NCBI RefSeq assembly: GCF_028561275.1 | Contig: NZ_JAQQTF010000002.1 | Coordinates: 276,812 to 340,811 of the forward strand | Length of the DNA stretch: 64,000 nucleotides | Reading direction: 5' to 3' | Origin: Aureisphaera galaxeae | GTDB taxonomy: Bacteria; Bacteroidota; Bacteroidia; Flavobacteriales; Flavobacteriaceae | Position numbers and translations under genes: made by a program | Notes under the pieces: model-generated | What the model was told of the DNA's origin: nothing | Seen by the model: only the letters and a program-made list of their open reading frames with translations | The model's database searches: none | Shown here: one piece after another, positions 9,851 to 18,085 of the stretch | How positions within the stretch are numbered: the first letter of the stretch is position 1 | Layout of the letters: each line of letters begins with the position of its first letter

Positions 9851-10990
9851 ATGATCATATCCAAACTTCCCAACGTTACTACCACCATTTTTACTGTGAT
9901 GAGTAAAATGGCCAAAGACTATGGCGCCATTAATTTGTCGCAAGGATTTCCCGATTTTCCAAGTGATTCATTATTAACTCAATATGTGAGTGAAGCCATG
10001 GATGCGGGGCACAATCAATATGCTCCTATGCAAGGGGATCTGGGCTTACGAGAGATCATTACCCAGAAAACGCAATCACTATATGGAAGAACGTACGACC
10101 CCAATACAGAGATCACCATTACAGCAGGGGCGACGCAGGCTATTTTCACTGCAATTGCGGCTACCATTAACAAGGGAGATGAGGTCATTGTATTTAGTCC
10201 AGCCTACGATTGTTACGAACCGGCCATAGAGTTGTTTGGCGGAATTAGTGTGCCCATTCAACTACGGCCTCCGAGTTATGCTCCCGATTGGGATAAGGTT
10301 GCCCATCATATTACCGACAGGACCAAAATGATTATGGTCAATACACCGCACAATCCCAGTGGAGCCATTCTTTCCGAAGACGATATGCTGCAACTTCAGG
10401 CGTTGGCCGAGAAGCATAATCTTTGGGTCATAAGTGACGAGGTATATGAGCATATTATTTTCGATGGACATGCACATCAAAGCGCAGCGCGTTTCGAAGG
10501 CCTTTCTAAGCGTTCCTTTATTACAGCTTCCTTTGGAAAAACCTTTCACAATACCGGTTGGAAAATGGGCTATTGTTTGGCACCCGAGCCTTTAATGAGC
10601 GAATTTCAGAAAGTACACCAGTACAATGTGTTCTCTGTGCACCATCCGGCACAAAAAGGATTGGCAAAGTACCTTCAGAAGGAGTCACACTATTTGAGTT
10701 TGCCCGTCTTCTACCAACAGAAACGTGATGCTCTGTTGCATCTCATCAAAGATTCCCGTTTCAACATCCTTCCGGCGAAAGGAACCTATTTTCAGTTATT
10801 GGATTATTCGGCTATTTCGGATGAAGGCGATGTTGCTTTTGCTGAACGTTTGACCAAGGAGCATGGCCTCGCTACCATCCCGACTTCCGTATTCAATAAA
10901 AACCAGGAGGATTTCAAACAGATTCGGGTGTGTTTTGCGAAAAAAGAAGAGACCCTTACTGCCGCCGCCAATATTTTGAACGGATTATGA
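9851..10990 (+). CDS. Class I/II aminotransferase, glutamine/methionine aminotransferase type
   Basis: A 379-residue PLP enzyme. Motifs include LSQGFPDFP near the start, AGATQAIF, NTPHNPSGA, ISDEVYEHI and the PLP-binding lysine K230 in SFGKTFHNTGWKMGY. The sequence style (SQGFPDFPSD, FHNTGWKMG) is that of the E. coli YbdL / kynurenine aminotransferase (glutamine transaminase K) group, which transfers an amino group from glutamine or methionine to 2-oxo acids. Two genes downstream lies an omega-amidase, the enzyme that consumes the 2-oxoglutaramate made when glutamine is the donor; this pairing is known from methionine salvage and supports the assignment. Other aromatic or branched substrates cannot be excluded. 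Confidence 0.88.
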   Translation: MIISKLPNVTTTIFTVMSKMAKDYGAINLSQGFPDFPSDSLLTQYVSEAMDAGHNQYAPMQGDLGLREIITQKTQSLYGRTYDPNTEITITAGATQAIFTAIAATINKGDEVIVFSPAYDCYEPAIELFGGISVPIQLRPPSYAPDWDKVAHHITDRTKMIMVNTPHNPSGAILSEDDMLQLQALAEKHNLWVISDEVYEHIIFDGHAHQSAARFEGLSKRSFITASFGKTFHNTGWKMGYCLAPEPLMSEFQKVHQYNVFSVHHPAQKGLAKYLQKESHYLSLPVFYQQKRDALLHLIKDSRFNILPAKGTYFQLLDYSAISDEGDVAFAERLTKEHGLATIPTSVFNKNQEDFKQIRVCFAKKEETLTAAANILNGL

Positions 10991-11008
10991 TAAGAAAAAT
11001 ATAAATCG

Positions 11009-11040
11009 TTTGTCGATCTGAGGGCGGAACACTACATTTA
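11009..11040 (+). promoter_or_regulatory. Promoter of the ankyrin / omega-amidase pair
   Basis: TTTG at 11009-11012, a 20-bp spacer and TACATTTA at 11033-11040 match the Bacteroidota promoter at all but the last base. The ATG at 11068 lies 27 bases downstream. Confidence 0.6.
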
Positions 11041-11067
11041 TCCTACTGCTTTTTAAATGCTTCCTCT

Positions 11068-11541
11068 ATGAGTGCACCCTTGTTCGACGCGATACGAAAT
11101 GATGATCTGGAAACGGTTTCTACCCTGTTGAAATCGCAACCCGGAATGGTAACTTCAAAAGACCCAAGAGGGTCCACTCCTTTGTTATTGGCCACCTACT
11201 ACGGATATAAAGGCATTGCCGAAGAATTGTTGAAACATCCTCAGGATGTGGACGTTCAAGATGCTTCTGGCAATACGGCACTTATGGGTGTATGTTTCAA
11301 AGGCTATGAGGAGATTGCCCAATTGCTTATCGATCATGGTGCCAATGTGAATCAGACCAATTTTAACGGCGCTACAGCATTGATTTTTGCGGCTACTTTT
11401 GCACGAACAGGTTTGGTACAACTGTTATTGGAAAATGGAGCGGATCCTACGATGAAGGACGATCGTGGTAATACGGCTGCAGATCATGCCAAGATGCAGG
11501 GTGTTGAGGCAATTGTAGAACTATTAAACGGAATGGAGTGA
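11068..11541 (+). CDS. Small ankyrin-repeat protein
   Basis: A 157-residue protein made almost wholly of four ankyrin repeats: an N-terminal cap (LFDAIRNDDLETVSTLLK), then DPRGSTPLLLATYYGYKGIAEELL, DASGNTALMGVCFKGYEEIAQLLIDHGANV and NFNGATALIFAATFARTGLVQLLLENGAD, and a C-terminal cap. There is no signal peptide, so it is probably a cytoplasmic protein-binding module. Its stop codon overlaps the GTG of the next gene by four bases (GTGA), which suggests coupled translation and perhaps a joint task with the omega-amidase. The partner protein cannot be read from the sequence. Confidence 0.88.
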   Translation: MSAPLFDAIRNDDLETVSTLLKSQPGMVTSKDPRGSTPLLLATYYGYKGIAEELLKHPQDVDVQDASGNTALMGVCFKGYEEIAQLLIDHGANVNQTNFNGATALIFAATFARTGLVQLLLENGADPTMKDDRGNTAADHAKMQGVEAIVELLNGME

Positions 11542-12317
11542 GCGACACATTAAATGTAACCATCATTCAATCCCATCTTCATTGGGAGAATGCCGAGGCC
11601 AACAGAGCGATGTTTTCGGAAAAGTTGGTATCCATTCCCGAAGGGACCGATCTCGTTATTTTACCAGAAATGTTTACTACGGGCTTCACCATGAACGCGA
11701 CACCCCTGGCCGAAACTATGGAAGGGAATACGATTGCTTGGATGAAACAAGAAGCCATTCGCAGCAAAGCTGCCATTATGGGTAGTATCATTATTGAAGA
11801 AGAAGGCAACTATTACAACCGACTCATCTTCATGGATGAAAAAGGGGAATGGCAATCGTACGATAAAAGGCACACCTTTACCCTGGCAGGCGAACATAAA
11901 ACCTATACACGAGGCGAAGCGCATTTGTTGTTGGAATACAAGGGATGGAAAATAAATCCCCTTATTTGTTACGATCTCCGTTTTCCGGTATGGGCAAGGA
12001 ACACCCAGAATTATGACCTCCTCATTTATGTAGCCAATTGGCCTAAGCGGCGTATTGTGGCTTGGGATGCCCTGTTAAAAGCAAGAGCCATTGAGAATAT
12101 GGCGTATTGCATTGGGGTGAACCGCGTAGGATTGGATGGCAACGGCCACGAGTATGTTGGGCACAGTGCCGTATATGATGTATTGGGGGAGCAAGTATCC
12201 ACAGAAGATTTTGAAAAAGAGTTTGTAGAACACCTTGTGCTTTCCAAAGAACACATAGAGAAAAACCGAAGGCATCTTCAGTTCTTAAATGACAGGGATG
12301 CTTTTAGTCTAGAATAA
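11538..12317 (+). CDS. Omega-amidase, nitrilase superfamily (YafV/Nit2-like)
   Basis: A 259-residue C-N hydrolase with the complete Glu-Lys-Cys triad: E44 in LPEMFTTGF, K110 in YDKRHTF and C144 in LICYDLRFPVW. LPEMFTTGF and CYDLRFPVWARN are typical of the YafV/Nit2 branch, which hydrolyses 2-oxoglutaramate and 2-oxosuccinamate to 2-oxo acid and ammonia. The GTG start overlaps the ankyrin gene and gives the expected N-terminus (LNVTIIQSHLHWEN). With the aminotransferase at 9851 it would draw glutamine-driven transamination of 4-methylthio-2-oxobutyrate to completion. Its 3' end overlaps the convergent lipoprotein gene by 14 bp. Confidence 0.88.
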   Translation: MSDTLNVTIIQSHLHWENAEANRAMFSEKLVSIPEGTDLVILPEMFTTGFTMNATPLAETMEGNTIAWMKQEAIRSKAAIMGSIIIEEEGNYYNRLIFMDEKGEWQSYDKRHTFTLAGEHKTYTRGEAHLLLEYKGWKINPLICYDLRFPVWARNTQNYDLLIYVANWPKRRIVAWDALLKARAIENMAYCIGVNRVGLDGNGHEYVGHSAVYDVLGEQVSTEDFEKEFVEHLVLSKEHIEKNRRHLQFLNDRDAFSLE

Positions 12318-13929
12318 AAGTTTCTGGCAGACTCCAGTTAGCACGGACCTCGATGGGTTTAGGATAGTACGCCACTTCTTCGGGCTGTACCTTCATTAAA
12401 TAATTACCTGTATCCCAACTTCCATTTTCGTTTTCATCGTAGATAATCCGAATGTAGTAGTTGTCGGGTTCCAAAAAGTCGAAAAAGGAAGGAGCGTCTT
12501 CGGCCGAAGTGATGTAATTGCTACGGATCAATTTGTATTTACTATCTACCAATTCCACTATGATAGGGAATTTTTTCGCATTCTGAAGGGTAAAGGTAAT
12601 GGTGCCATAATCGGCTTCCGTTTGCGTCCTAAAATTATATGCCAAGGTATCCAGGCTCTTGTTGCCATAGAAATCGGTAAAGGCTTCTGGAAGGATTTGA
12701 ACGCTGTAAAGTTGGTCCACTTGCTTTTCAAAAATTAAGGAAGCCACATTGTAGCGTTCATCTATATAGGTGGTGACGGGTATTTGCATGGAATCCTTGT
12801 CCATGACCGTAATCTTTTCTGTATCCAAGGCCACCAACGGATTGTTCCCTTTTAGCTTAATACTGTCTCTAGGGATGACAGTTCCTGGGCTCACTTTCGA
12901 TATTTTCAAGGTATCCAGATAAAGGTCTTTCATGACCACTGTTAATGTGTCCAGTTGCTCGCGATTCTGGGCCAAGAATTGAAGGGTGTCGGTAGTTGTT
13001 TCAAACTCAAAAGGAGGCTTAAAGAAGTAATTCAAGGTATCGGTAGCCGATTCCCAATAGGTTTTGTATTCGTATCCTTCGGGCAAATCGAACAAGGGAG
13101 TAAGCTTTAACGAATCTACATTTCCTTCGTATCCAAAGATGATTCTTTGCTTGCTTGGATAATTAGGGCGGGCCATGCGGTATTCCAGAACCTCTTTGAA
13201 CATTTTAATCTGGAAGGAACTATCGGTTGGCGTACTTACGACACCCTCTATAAACCCAATTTTGTCGGTTTTGGGTTGAAAGATATAATCGTTCACGCTT
13301 TCCTGTAAGGCTACCAAGAGAAAGTTACCTTCCTTTATATTGGTAAGTTTGTATGCATAGGTAGAATCTCTTGTGGTGGTGATATAGGTTGGCTTTTCTA
13401 GGTAGACGATGGAATCTGTAAAGGCTTCGTTTCGTTCGTACAACATAACGGTAACCGGGTCCTTCGATTTCAATAACAGCGCATCCTTTATAGTTCCTTC
13501 TACGGTGAGACTGTCGATAAAGTCACCCGTTGAGAATACATATTTATAGTAGTCGAAACTGTTATCCTCGTTATTGTCTACGATACTTTTCCCAAAGTTG
13601 AAAGAGTAGGTGGTGTTTTCCTTTAATGTATCCTGAATCTGAATCTTCAACACTTTAGAAGTACTCAAAGGTGTAATTACAGGCTGGTTGGTAAAGGGAG
13701 GGGATACGATTAAATTACTCTGAAGGTCTTTCAGTTTAATGTACTCGTCGAAATAAATTCGAATTTCATCTCCTTCATATAAAGTGCTGTAGTTCTCAGG
13801 ATTGCTTTTTATGATCACTGGCGGAATGGAATCCTTGGGACCTCCCGAAGGGGTTCCCCTCTTGGCACATTGCGAAAAAAGCAGGATACAGCCGAAAACC
13901 AATAAGAAATGTAGGAGTTGCCTATTCAT
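12304..13929 (-). CDS. Lipoprotein with N-terminal bacterial Ig-like (Big_5) domain
   Basis: A 541-residue protein with a lipoprotein signal peptide ending in LLFSQC (lipid on Cys21). The next segment, PPVIIKSNPENYSTLYEGDEIRIYFDEYIKL, is the typical start of a Big_5/SbsA Ig-like domain, here at about residues 35-135. The rest is rich in beta-strand and Asp/Thr pairs (LDTLTVVMKDLYLDTLK) and ends in a DENENGSWDTGNY turn that could bind calcium. Single copies of such lipoproteins are common in Bacteroidota; their task is unknown. It is probably anchored in the outer membrane. Confidence 0.85.
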   Translation of the reverse strand: MNRQLLHFLLVFGCILLFSQCAKRGTPSGGPKDSIPPVIIKSNPENYSTLYEGDEIRIYFDEYIKLKDLQSNLIVSPPFTNQPVITPLSTSKVLKIQIQDTLKENTTYSFNFGKSIVDNNEDNSFDYYKYVFSTGDFIDSLTVEGTIKDALLLKSKDPVTVMLYERNEAFTDSIVYLEKPTYITTTRDSTYAYKLTNIKEGNFLLVALQESVNDYIFQPKTDKIGFIEGVVSTPTDSSFQIKMFKEVLEYRMARPNYPSKQRIIFGYEGNVDSLKLTPLFDLPEGYEYKTYWESATDTLNYFFKPPFEFETTTDTLQFLAQNREQLDTLTVVMKDLYLDTLKISKVSPGTVIPRDSIKLKGNNPLVALDTEKITVMDKDSMQIPVTTYIDERYNVASLIFEKQVDQLYSVQILPEAFTDFYGNKSLDTLAYNFRTQTEADYGTITFTLQNAKKFPIIVELVDSKYKLIRSNYITSAEDAPSFFDFLEPDNYYIRIIYDENENGSWDTGNYLMKVQPEEVAYYPKPIEVRANWSLPETFILD

Positions 13930-14229
13930 CGCCGCAAAATTAAAGAAATTGTATTAGGCAATAACGGCTTTTTGTCAATACTATTAAGTTACCCCTTATA
14001 AATTCTAAAATCTGTCTGTACTTGGCTTCTTGTCAATAGTTCCCTGTCGGATTTCACGACTTGTTACGGAATGAACTCCGAAAGCGTGCCTCAAATTCGA
14101 AAAAATCATTAAGTTAGGGGGCAAAAAAAAGAACTCAACCGCCTGTGAAACAACCTCAAAAGCTTCCGTGGGGAGAAGAAATGGAAAGGTGAAAAAGGAA
14201 AAGGATTGGGATCCCAAATAGTTTGAATT
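13930..14229. other. Intergenic region between the lipoprotein and the TetR gene
   Basis: About 300 bases without a convincing gene. It contains a 15-base direct repeat with one mismatch, GGCTTTTTGTCAATA at 13966-13980 and GGCTTCTTGTCAATA at 14024-14038, 58 bp apart. A short minus-strand frame over 14005-14217 is judged not to be a gene. Confidence 0.5.
13935..13942 (-). promoter_or_regulatory. -7 element directly before the Ig-like lipoprotein gene
   Basis: On the minus strand this reads TAATTTTG, an exact TAnnTTTG match, with only five bases (CGGCG) between it and the ATG. No TTG sits at the usual 19-21 bp distance (the nearest is 16 bp), so only the -7 half is well supported. Confidence 0.45.
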
Positions 14230-14805
14230 ATGAACACTGACACGAAAGACGTTCGAAGCGCTATTATTGACACTGCCTCACAACTGTTCTACAAAAACGG
14301 ATACAATAATACAGGAATAGACGAGATCCTTACGGAGGCAAATATTAATGAAAAAACCCTGAATACGTATTTTGATTCGAAAGAAGAAATATGCCTTGCC
14401 CATCTAAAGCATAGGAATGAAGAGTTTTCAAAACAAGTATTTTCTTACACACAACAAGCACCGGAGGGTAAGGATAGAATCCTAGCCGTGTTTAATTTTT
14501 TGGAACTTTTTTATAAGATGGAAGAGTTTAATGGGTGCTGGTCGGTCAAGGTGTTGTCCGAACTTCCTCCCAATAACATTGTGTTACGATCTGAAATCAT
14601 GTCGCAAAAAAAGGGTTTACTCGGTTTCATTGAAACACTGCTGGTTGAAAACGCACAAAAGGGTTCCAAGGAAGACTTCAAAACACTGGCACAAAGAATA
14701 TATCTGCTATTAGAAGGAGCAGTAGCCCAAAGTAATATTCACAAGGAAGAATGGCCCATCGTACAGGCCAAGGAAATGTGCCGCAATCTTTTGAAGGATT
14801 TCTAA
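14230..14805 (+). CDS. TetR/AcrR family transcriptional regulator
   Basis: A 191-residue protein. The N-terminal helix-turn-helix reads IIDTASQLFYKNGYNNTGIDEILTEANINEKTLNTYFDSKEEI (about residues 12-55), the standard TetR DNA-binding layout. The C-terminal ligand domain is of the TetR_C type (LAQRIYLLLEGAVAQSNIHKE near the end). Targets and ligand are unknown. It is not next to a transporter or oxidoreductase gene in the same direction, so the usual local-operon logic does not help. Confidence 0.88.
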   Translation: MNTDTKDVRSAIIDTASQLFYKNGYNNTGIDEILTEANINEKTLNTYFDSKEEICLAHLKHRNEEFSKQVFSYTQQAPEGKDRILAVFNFLELFYKMEEFNGCWSVKVLSELPPNNIVLRSEIMSQKKGLLGFIETLLVENAQKGSKEDFKTLAQRIYLLLEGAVAQSNIHKEEWPIVQAKEMCRNLLKDF

Positions 14806-14827
14806 TGACCTTTTTTGAACGGGTTTG

Positions 14828-15490
14828 TTAAGCAATCGCAATCGTGGCAATACTAATTTTAGCGCCAGAATCTTTCAATAATTGCGTGGCGCAGGATTCT
14901 AGAGTGGCTCCTGTCGTAATGATATCGTCTACCAATAAAATGTGCTTGTTTCGAAGTGGGTCTGCGTTGGGCACGGTAAAGATTTCATCCGTTCCAAATC
15001 GGGTAATCCGTTTTTTAAATACCTGCGAATTGGTTTTAGAAGTCTTTAGCAGGACCTTTTCAGAAAAAGGAACCTCCAAGGCCTTTGCGATTTCCATTCC
15101 GAATCCTGTAACTTGATTATATCCCCTTTTCCTTCGCTTCTGTCTGTGTATGGGTACTGGAATCACCATATCAATATCCCCATAGCTTTCTATGGTTTGC
15201 AATTCGCTCCCTAACCACTCCCCAAAAAAGGGCGAAATTTTTTCTTGTCCACGATATTTTAGGTTATGCAAAATCTCCTGCGTTATACCATTTTTTTGAA
15301 ACCGAAATAGAGCGGTAGCCTCGACCAAAGGAAACCTTCCATAGAAGATATTTCTCATACTTGGGTCGCCAGATCGATGATGACAGGCCAAAGGCAAGTC
15401 ATGCCTGCATTTCGTGCAAATAATCCGTTCCGCCTTTAATAACGGGGCTTTACAGCCATTGCAAATTTTTGGAAATAAGATATTTAACAT
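14828..15490 (-). CDS. comF: ComF family phosphoribosyltransferase-like protein
   Basis: A 220-residue protein with an N-terminal pair of cysteine pairs (PKICNGC ... IICTKC) that probably holds zinc, and a C-terminal phosphoribosyltransferase fold with the PRPP loop LLVDDIITTGATLESCA near residues 180-197. Middle motifs VIPVPIHRQKRRKRGYNQ and LLKTSKTNSQVF are typical of ComF/GntX proteins. The family is linked to DNA uptake; in Bacteroidota a role in natural transformation is inferred only. Convergent with the TetR gene, 22 bp apart. Confidence 0.92.
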   Translation of the reverse strand: MLNILFPKICNGCKAPLLKAERIICTKCRHDLPLACHHRSGDPSMRNIFYGRFPLVEATALFRFQKNGITQEILHNLKYRGQEKISPFFGEWLGSELQTIESYGDIDMVIPVPIHRQKRRKRGYNQVTGFGMEIAKALEVPFSEKVLLKTSKTNSQVFKKRITRFGTDEIFTVPNADPLRNKHILLVDDIITTGATLESCATQLLKDSGAKISIATIAIA

Positions 15491-15541
15491 ATTTTAATAT
15501 TTTTTACCATTTCCTAAACTTTCCCTATTTTGGCCTTTTAT

Positions 15542-15549
15542 TACATTTG
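15542..15549 (+). promoter_or_regulatory. -7 promoter element upstream of the coiled-coil protein gene
   Basis: TACATTTG is an exact TAnnTTTG match, 26 bases before the ATG at 15576. No TTG lies at the usual distance upstream, so the -33 half is weak. Confidence 0.45.
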
Positions 15550-15575
15550 ACCTACAAACCTAAATCTTACATGTT

Positions 15576-16457
15576 ATGAGTAACGAGAATAACAGTACAA
15601 AGTTTAAAGTACTAATTGGATTACTTTCCGCAATGTTAATTGCTTTGGCCGTTTACACGGTCTCACTTTACAATGATAGTAAAAGTAATATAACAACGCT
15701 CGAAACCCAAAAAACCGAAATTGAAGACGAATTACAAGAACTTATCGCCAATTACGATGAGGTAATTCAAGACAATGAGCTAAAGGACAAAGATCTTTTG
15801 GCCGCGAAAGAGCGTATTGAGGTATTACTGGATTCTGTAAAGACAGCAGAAGCTAACGTCGCTTTAATTAGACGCTATCGCGCCGAAATTGGAAGATTGA
15901 AAGATGAGCGAAAGATACTTTTTAGAAGAGCCGATAGTTTAGCAAAAGCCAATGAAATGCTAGCCATGAGAATGGATAGCACCACCACTATCCTTAACGA
16001 AACCATTCGCGTGGTAGACTCTGTAGGAGAGGAAAACATCGCCATGGCAGAAACCATTAAAAGAGGTTCTGTGGTAAAGGCTACCGATCTTCGTGGAGAG
16101 GCGGTAATTGTTCGTAAAAGTGGTAAAATAGTAGATACCAAGCGATCCAGTAGAGCCGATAAGGTAAGAGCTTGTTTCACATTGGCTCCCAATATCATCG
16201 CCAAAAAAGGAGATCGTCTGTTGTACATTCAAGTAATTAATCCGAAGAGCAACTTACTAGGAGATAAAGCCACTATGGAGTTCGAAGAGGGGACACTTGA
16301 TTACAGTGCTACTACCAAAGTGTTCTATGAGCAGGAAGAATTGGATGTTTGCGTATTGGTAGATGCGACCGAAGAAGACCTTGTGGAAGGAAGATATATC
16401 ATCAATGTTTTCGATGGTGCTACGCAAGTAGCGACAGCTTCCATGACGCTTAAGTAA
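15576..16457 (+). CDS. Membrane-anchored coiled-coil protein of unknown function
   Basis: A 293-residue protein with one N-terminal membrane helix (about residues 11-30, VLIGLLSAMLIALAVYTVSLY), then a long coiled coil (about 32-155) rich in Glu, Lys, Asp and Leu. The C-terminal ~110 residues form a compact beta-rich domain (RACFTLAPNIIAKKGDRLLYIQVINPKSNLLG ... VLVDA). Such proteins occur widely in Flavobacteriia without known function; database names like 'chromosome partitioning protein' come only from the coiled coil. The membrane topology suggests that the coiled coil and beta domain are periplasmic. A strong terminator follows at 16480. Confidence 0.8.
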   Translation: MSNENNSTKFKVLIGLLSAMLIALAVYTVSLYNDSKSNITTLETQKTEIEDELQELIANYDEVIQDNELKDKDLLAAKERIEVLLDSVKTAEANVALIRRYRAEIGRLKDERKILFRRADSLAKANEMLAMRMDSTTTILNETIRVVDSVGEENIAMAETIKRGSVVKATDLRGEAVIVRKSGKIVDTKRSSRADKVRACFTLAPNIIAKKGDRLLYIQVINPKSNLLGDKATMEFEEGTLDYSATTKVFYEQEELDVCVLVDATEEDLVEGRYIINVFDGATQVATASMTLK

Positions 16458-16479
16458 ATACATCTTAAAAAAGATAGAG

Positions 16480-16509
16480 CCGCTACGATGTTATCGTAGC
16501 GGTTTTTTT
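16480..16509 (+). terminator. Rho-independent terminator overlapping the glyS promoter
   Basis: A perfect 10-bp stem (16480-16489 with 16493-16502) around a GTT loop, followed by seven T. The T-run merges into the TATTTTTG element of the next gene. Confidence 0.93.
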
Positions 16510-16516
16510 ATTTTTG
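16509..16516 (+). promoter_or_regulatory. -7 element directly before glyS
   Basis: TATTTTTG exactly matches TAnnTTTG and lies four bases before the glyS ATG. The matching -33 position falls inside the preceding terminator stem and shows no TTG. Confidence 0.45.
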
Positions 16517-16520
16517 CGCC

Positions 16521-18056
16521 ATGGCAAATAAGGAAGATCACTTTAAGAAGGTAATATCGCACGCCAAAGAGTATGGGTACATATTTGGATCCAGCGAAAT
16601 CTATGATGGATTGAGTGCGGTATATGACTACGCGCAGAATGGTGTAGAACTCAAAAAAAACATTCGGGAATACTGGTGGAGAAGCATGGTATACATGCAT
16701 CAGAACATCGTGGGGATCGACGCTGCGATCCTTATGCACCCTACGACCTGGAAGGCCTCTGGTCACGTAGATGCATTTAACGATCCACTTATCGACAACA
16801 AGGATTCTAAGAAGCGCTACCGCGCCGATGTTTTGGTCGAAGACTATGCCGAGAAACTGAATCAGAAAGCACAAAAGGAAATTACCAAAGCCAAGAAGCG
16901 CTTTGGGGATGCTTTCGATGAAGCCCAGTTCGTAACCACCAATCCACGTGTGGTAAAGTATCTTTCTCAAAAAGAAGCGGCTTTAAAGCGCTTGGCCAAG
17001 TCATTGGAAAATGAGGATCTGGCCGATGTAAAAGCCTTGATCGAGGAGCTAGAAATAGCCTGTCCCGAAAGTGGATCCAGAAATTGGACCGATGTGAAGC
17101 AATTCAACCTTATGTTCGGGACCAAATTAGGAGCTTCTGCCGAGAGTGCTACCGATCTTTACTTACGCCCAGAAACCGCACAAGGGATCTTCGTCAACTT
17201 TTTGAATGTTCAGAAAACCGGTAGGATGAAAATTCCTTTCGGAATTGCACAAACCGGTAAGGCGTTCCGTAACGAGATTGTAGCGCGCCAATTCATTTTC
17301 CGTATGCGCGAATTCGAACAAATGGAAATGCAGTTTTTCGTGCGCCCAGGAGAGGAAATGAAGTGGTACGAATACTGGAAGGAAACGCGCCTTAAATGGC
17401 ACCTGTCCTTAGGAATGGGAGAGGAAAACTACCGTTTCCACGATCATGAAAAACTAGCGCATTATGCCAATGCTGCGGCCGATATAGAATTCAATTTCCC
17501 ATTCGGATTTAAGGAATTGGAAGGGATTCACTCCCGTACCGATTTCGATTTAAAAGCACACGAAGAATACAGTGGTAAGAAACTACAGTTCTTCGATCCT
17601 GAGATGAACGAAAGCTACGTTCCCTATGTGGTGGAAACTTCCATTGGATTGGACCGTATGTTCTTGGCAATTTTCAGTAATTCCTTGAAAGAAGAAACGT
17701 TGGAGGATGGAAGTTCCCGTGTAGTACTGAAGATTCCTTCTATCCTGGCACCAGTAAAAGCCGCTGTTTTACCTTTAGTGAAGAAAGATGGGTTGCCTGA
17801 TATCGCTAAGGAAATCGTAGATACACTACGTTGGGATTTCAATGTAATTTATGATGAGAAGGATGCTGTAGGGCGTCGTTATAGAAGACAGGATGCGGCA
17901 GGTACTCCGTTTTGTATCACCGTAGATCATCAGACGCTCGAAGATCAAACAGTAACCCTTAGGGATCGGGATTCTATGGAGCAAGTGCGTATTCCTATTG
18001 CTGAAATTTCTACACACTTAAAAGACACCATTTCCTATCAGAAATGGCTATCATAA
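16521..18056 (+). CDS. glyS: Glycine--tRNA ligase
   Basis: Charges tRNA-Gly with glycine. The 511-residue length and the N-terminal ISHAKEYGYIFGSSEIYDGL block match the single-chain dimeric class II enzyme, not the alpha2/beta2 type. Class II motif 2 appears as FRNEIVARQFIFRMREFEQ, and motif 3 as ETSIGLDRMFLAI; the anticodon-binding domain fills the last ~100 residues (LAPVKAAVLPLVKK onward). The start fits the conserved N-terminus. The gene stands alone between terminators. Confidence 0.97.
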   Translation: MANKEDHFKKVISHAKEYGYIFGSSEIYDGLSAVYDYAQNGVELKKNIREYWWRSMVYMHQNIVGIDAAILMHPTTWKASGHVDAFNDPLIDNKDSKKRYRADVLVEDYAEKLNQKAQKEITKAKKRFGDAFDEAQFVTTNPRVVKYLSQKEAALKRLAKSLENEDLADVKALIEELEIACPESGSRNWTDVKQFNLMFGTKLGASAESATDLYLRPETAQGIFVNFLNVQKTGRMKIPFGIAQTGKAFRNEIVARQFIFRMREFEQMEMQFFVRPGEEMKWYEYWKETRLKWHLSLGMGEENYRFHDHEKLAHYANAAADIEFNFPFGFKELEGIHSRTDFDLKAHEEYSGKKLQFFDPEMNESYVPYVVETSIGLDRMFLAIFSNSLKEETLEDGSSRVVLKIPSILAPVKAAVLPLVKKDGLPDIAKEIVDTLRWDFNVIYDEKDAVGRRYRRQDAAGTPFCITVDHQTLEDQTVTLRDRDSMEQVRIPIAEISTHLKDTISYQKWLS

Positions 18057-18061
18057 AGTAA

Positions 18062-18085
18062 AAGAGCGGAATCTATTCCGCTCTT
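18062..18085 (-). terminator. Terminator shared by glyS and the convergent lipoprotein gene
   Basis: A perfect 10-bp stem (18062-18071 with 18076-18085) with a 4-nt loop. A T-rich stretch follows only in the minus-strand direction, so it serves the lipoprotein gene best; that gene's stop codon lies inside the loop and stem. Confidence 0.7.

Noticed and set aside
14005..14217. Minus-strand open frame of 70 codons upstream of the TetR gene
   Set aside because: It is Phe/Ser-rich with no recognisable domain, and no promoter or partner supports it; it overlaps the repeat-bearing intergenic region.
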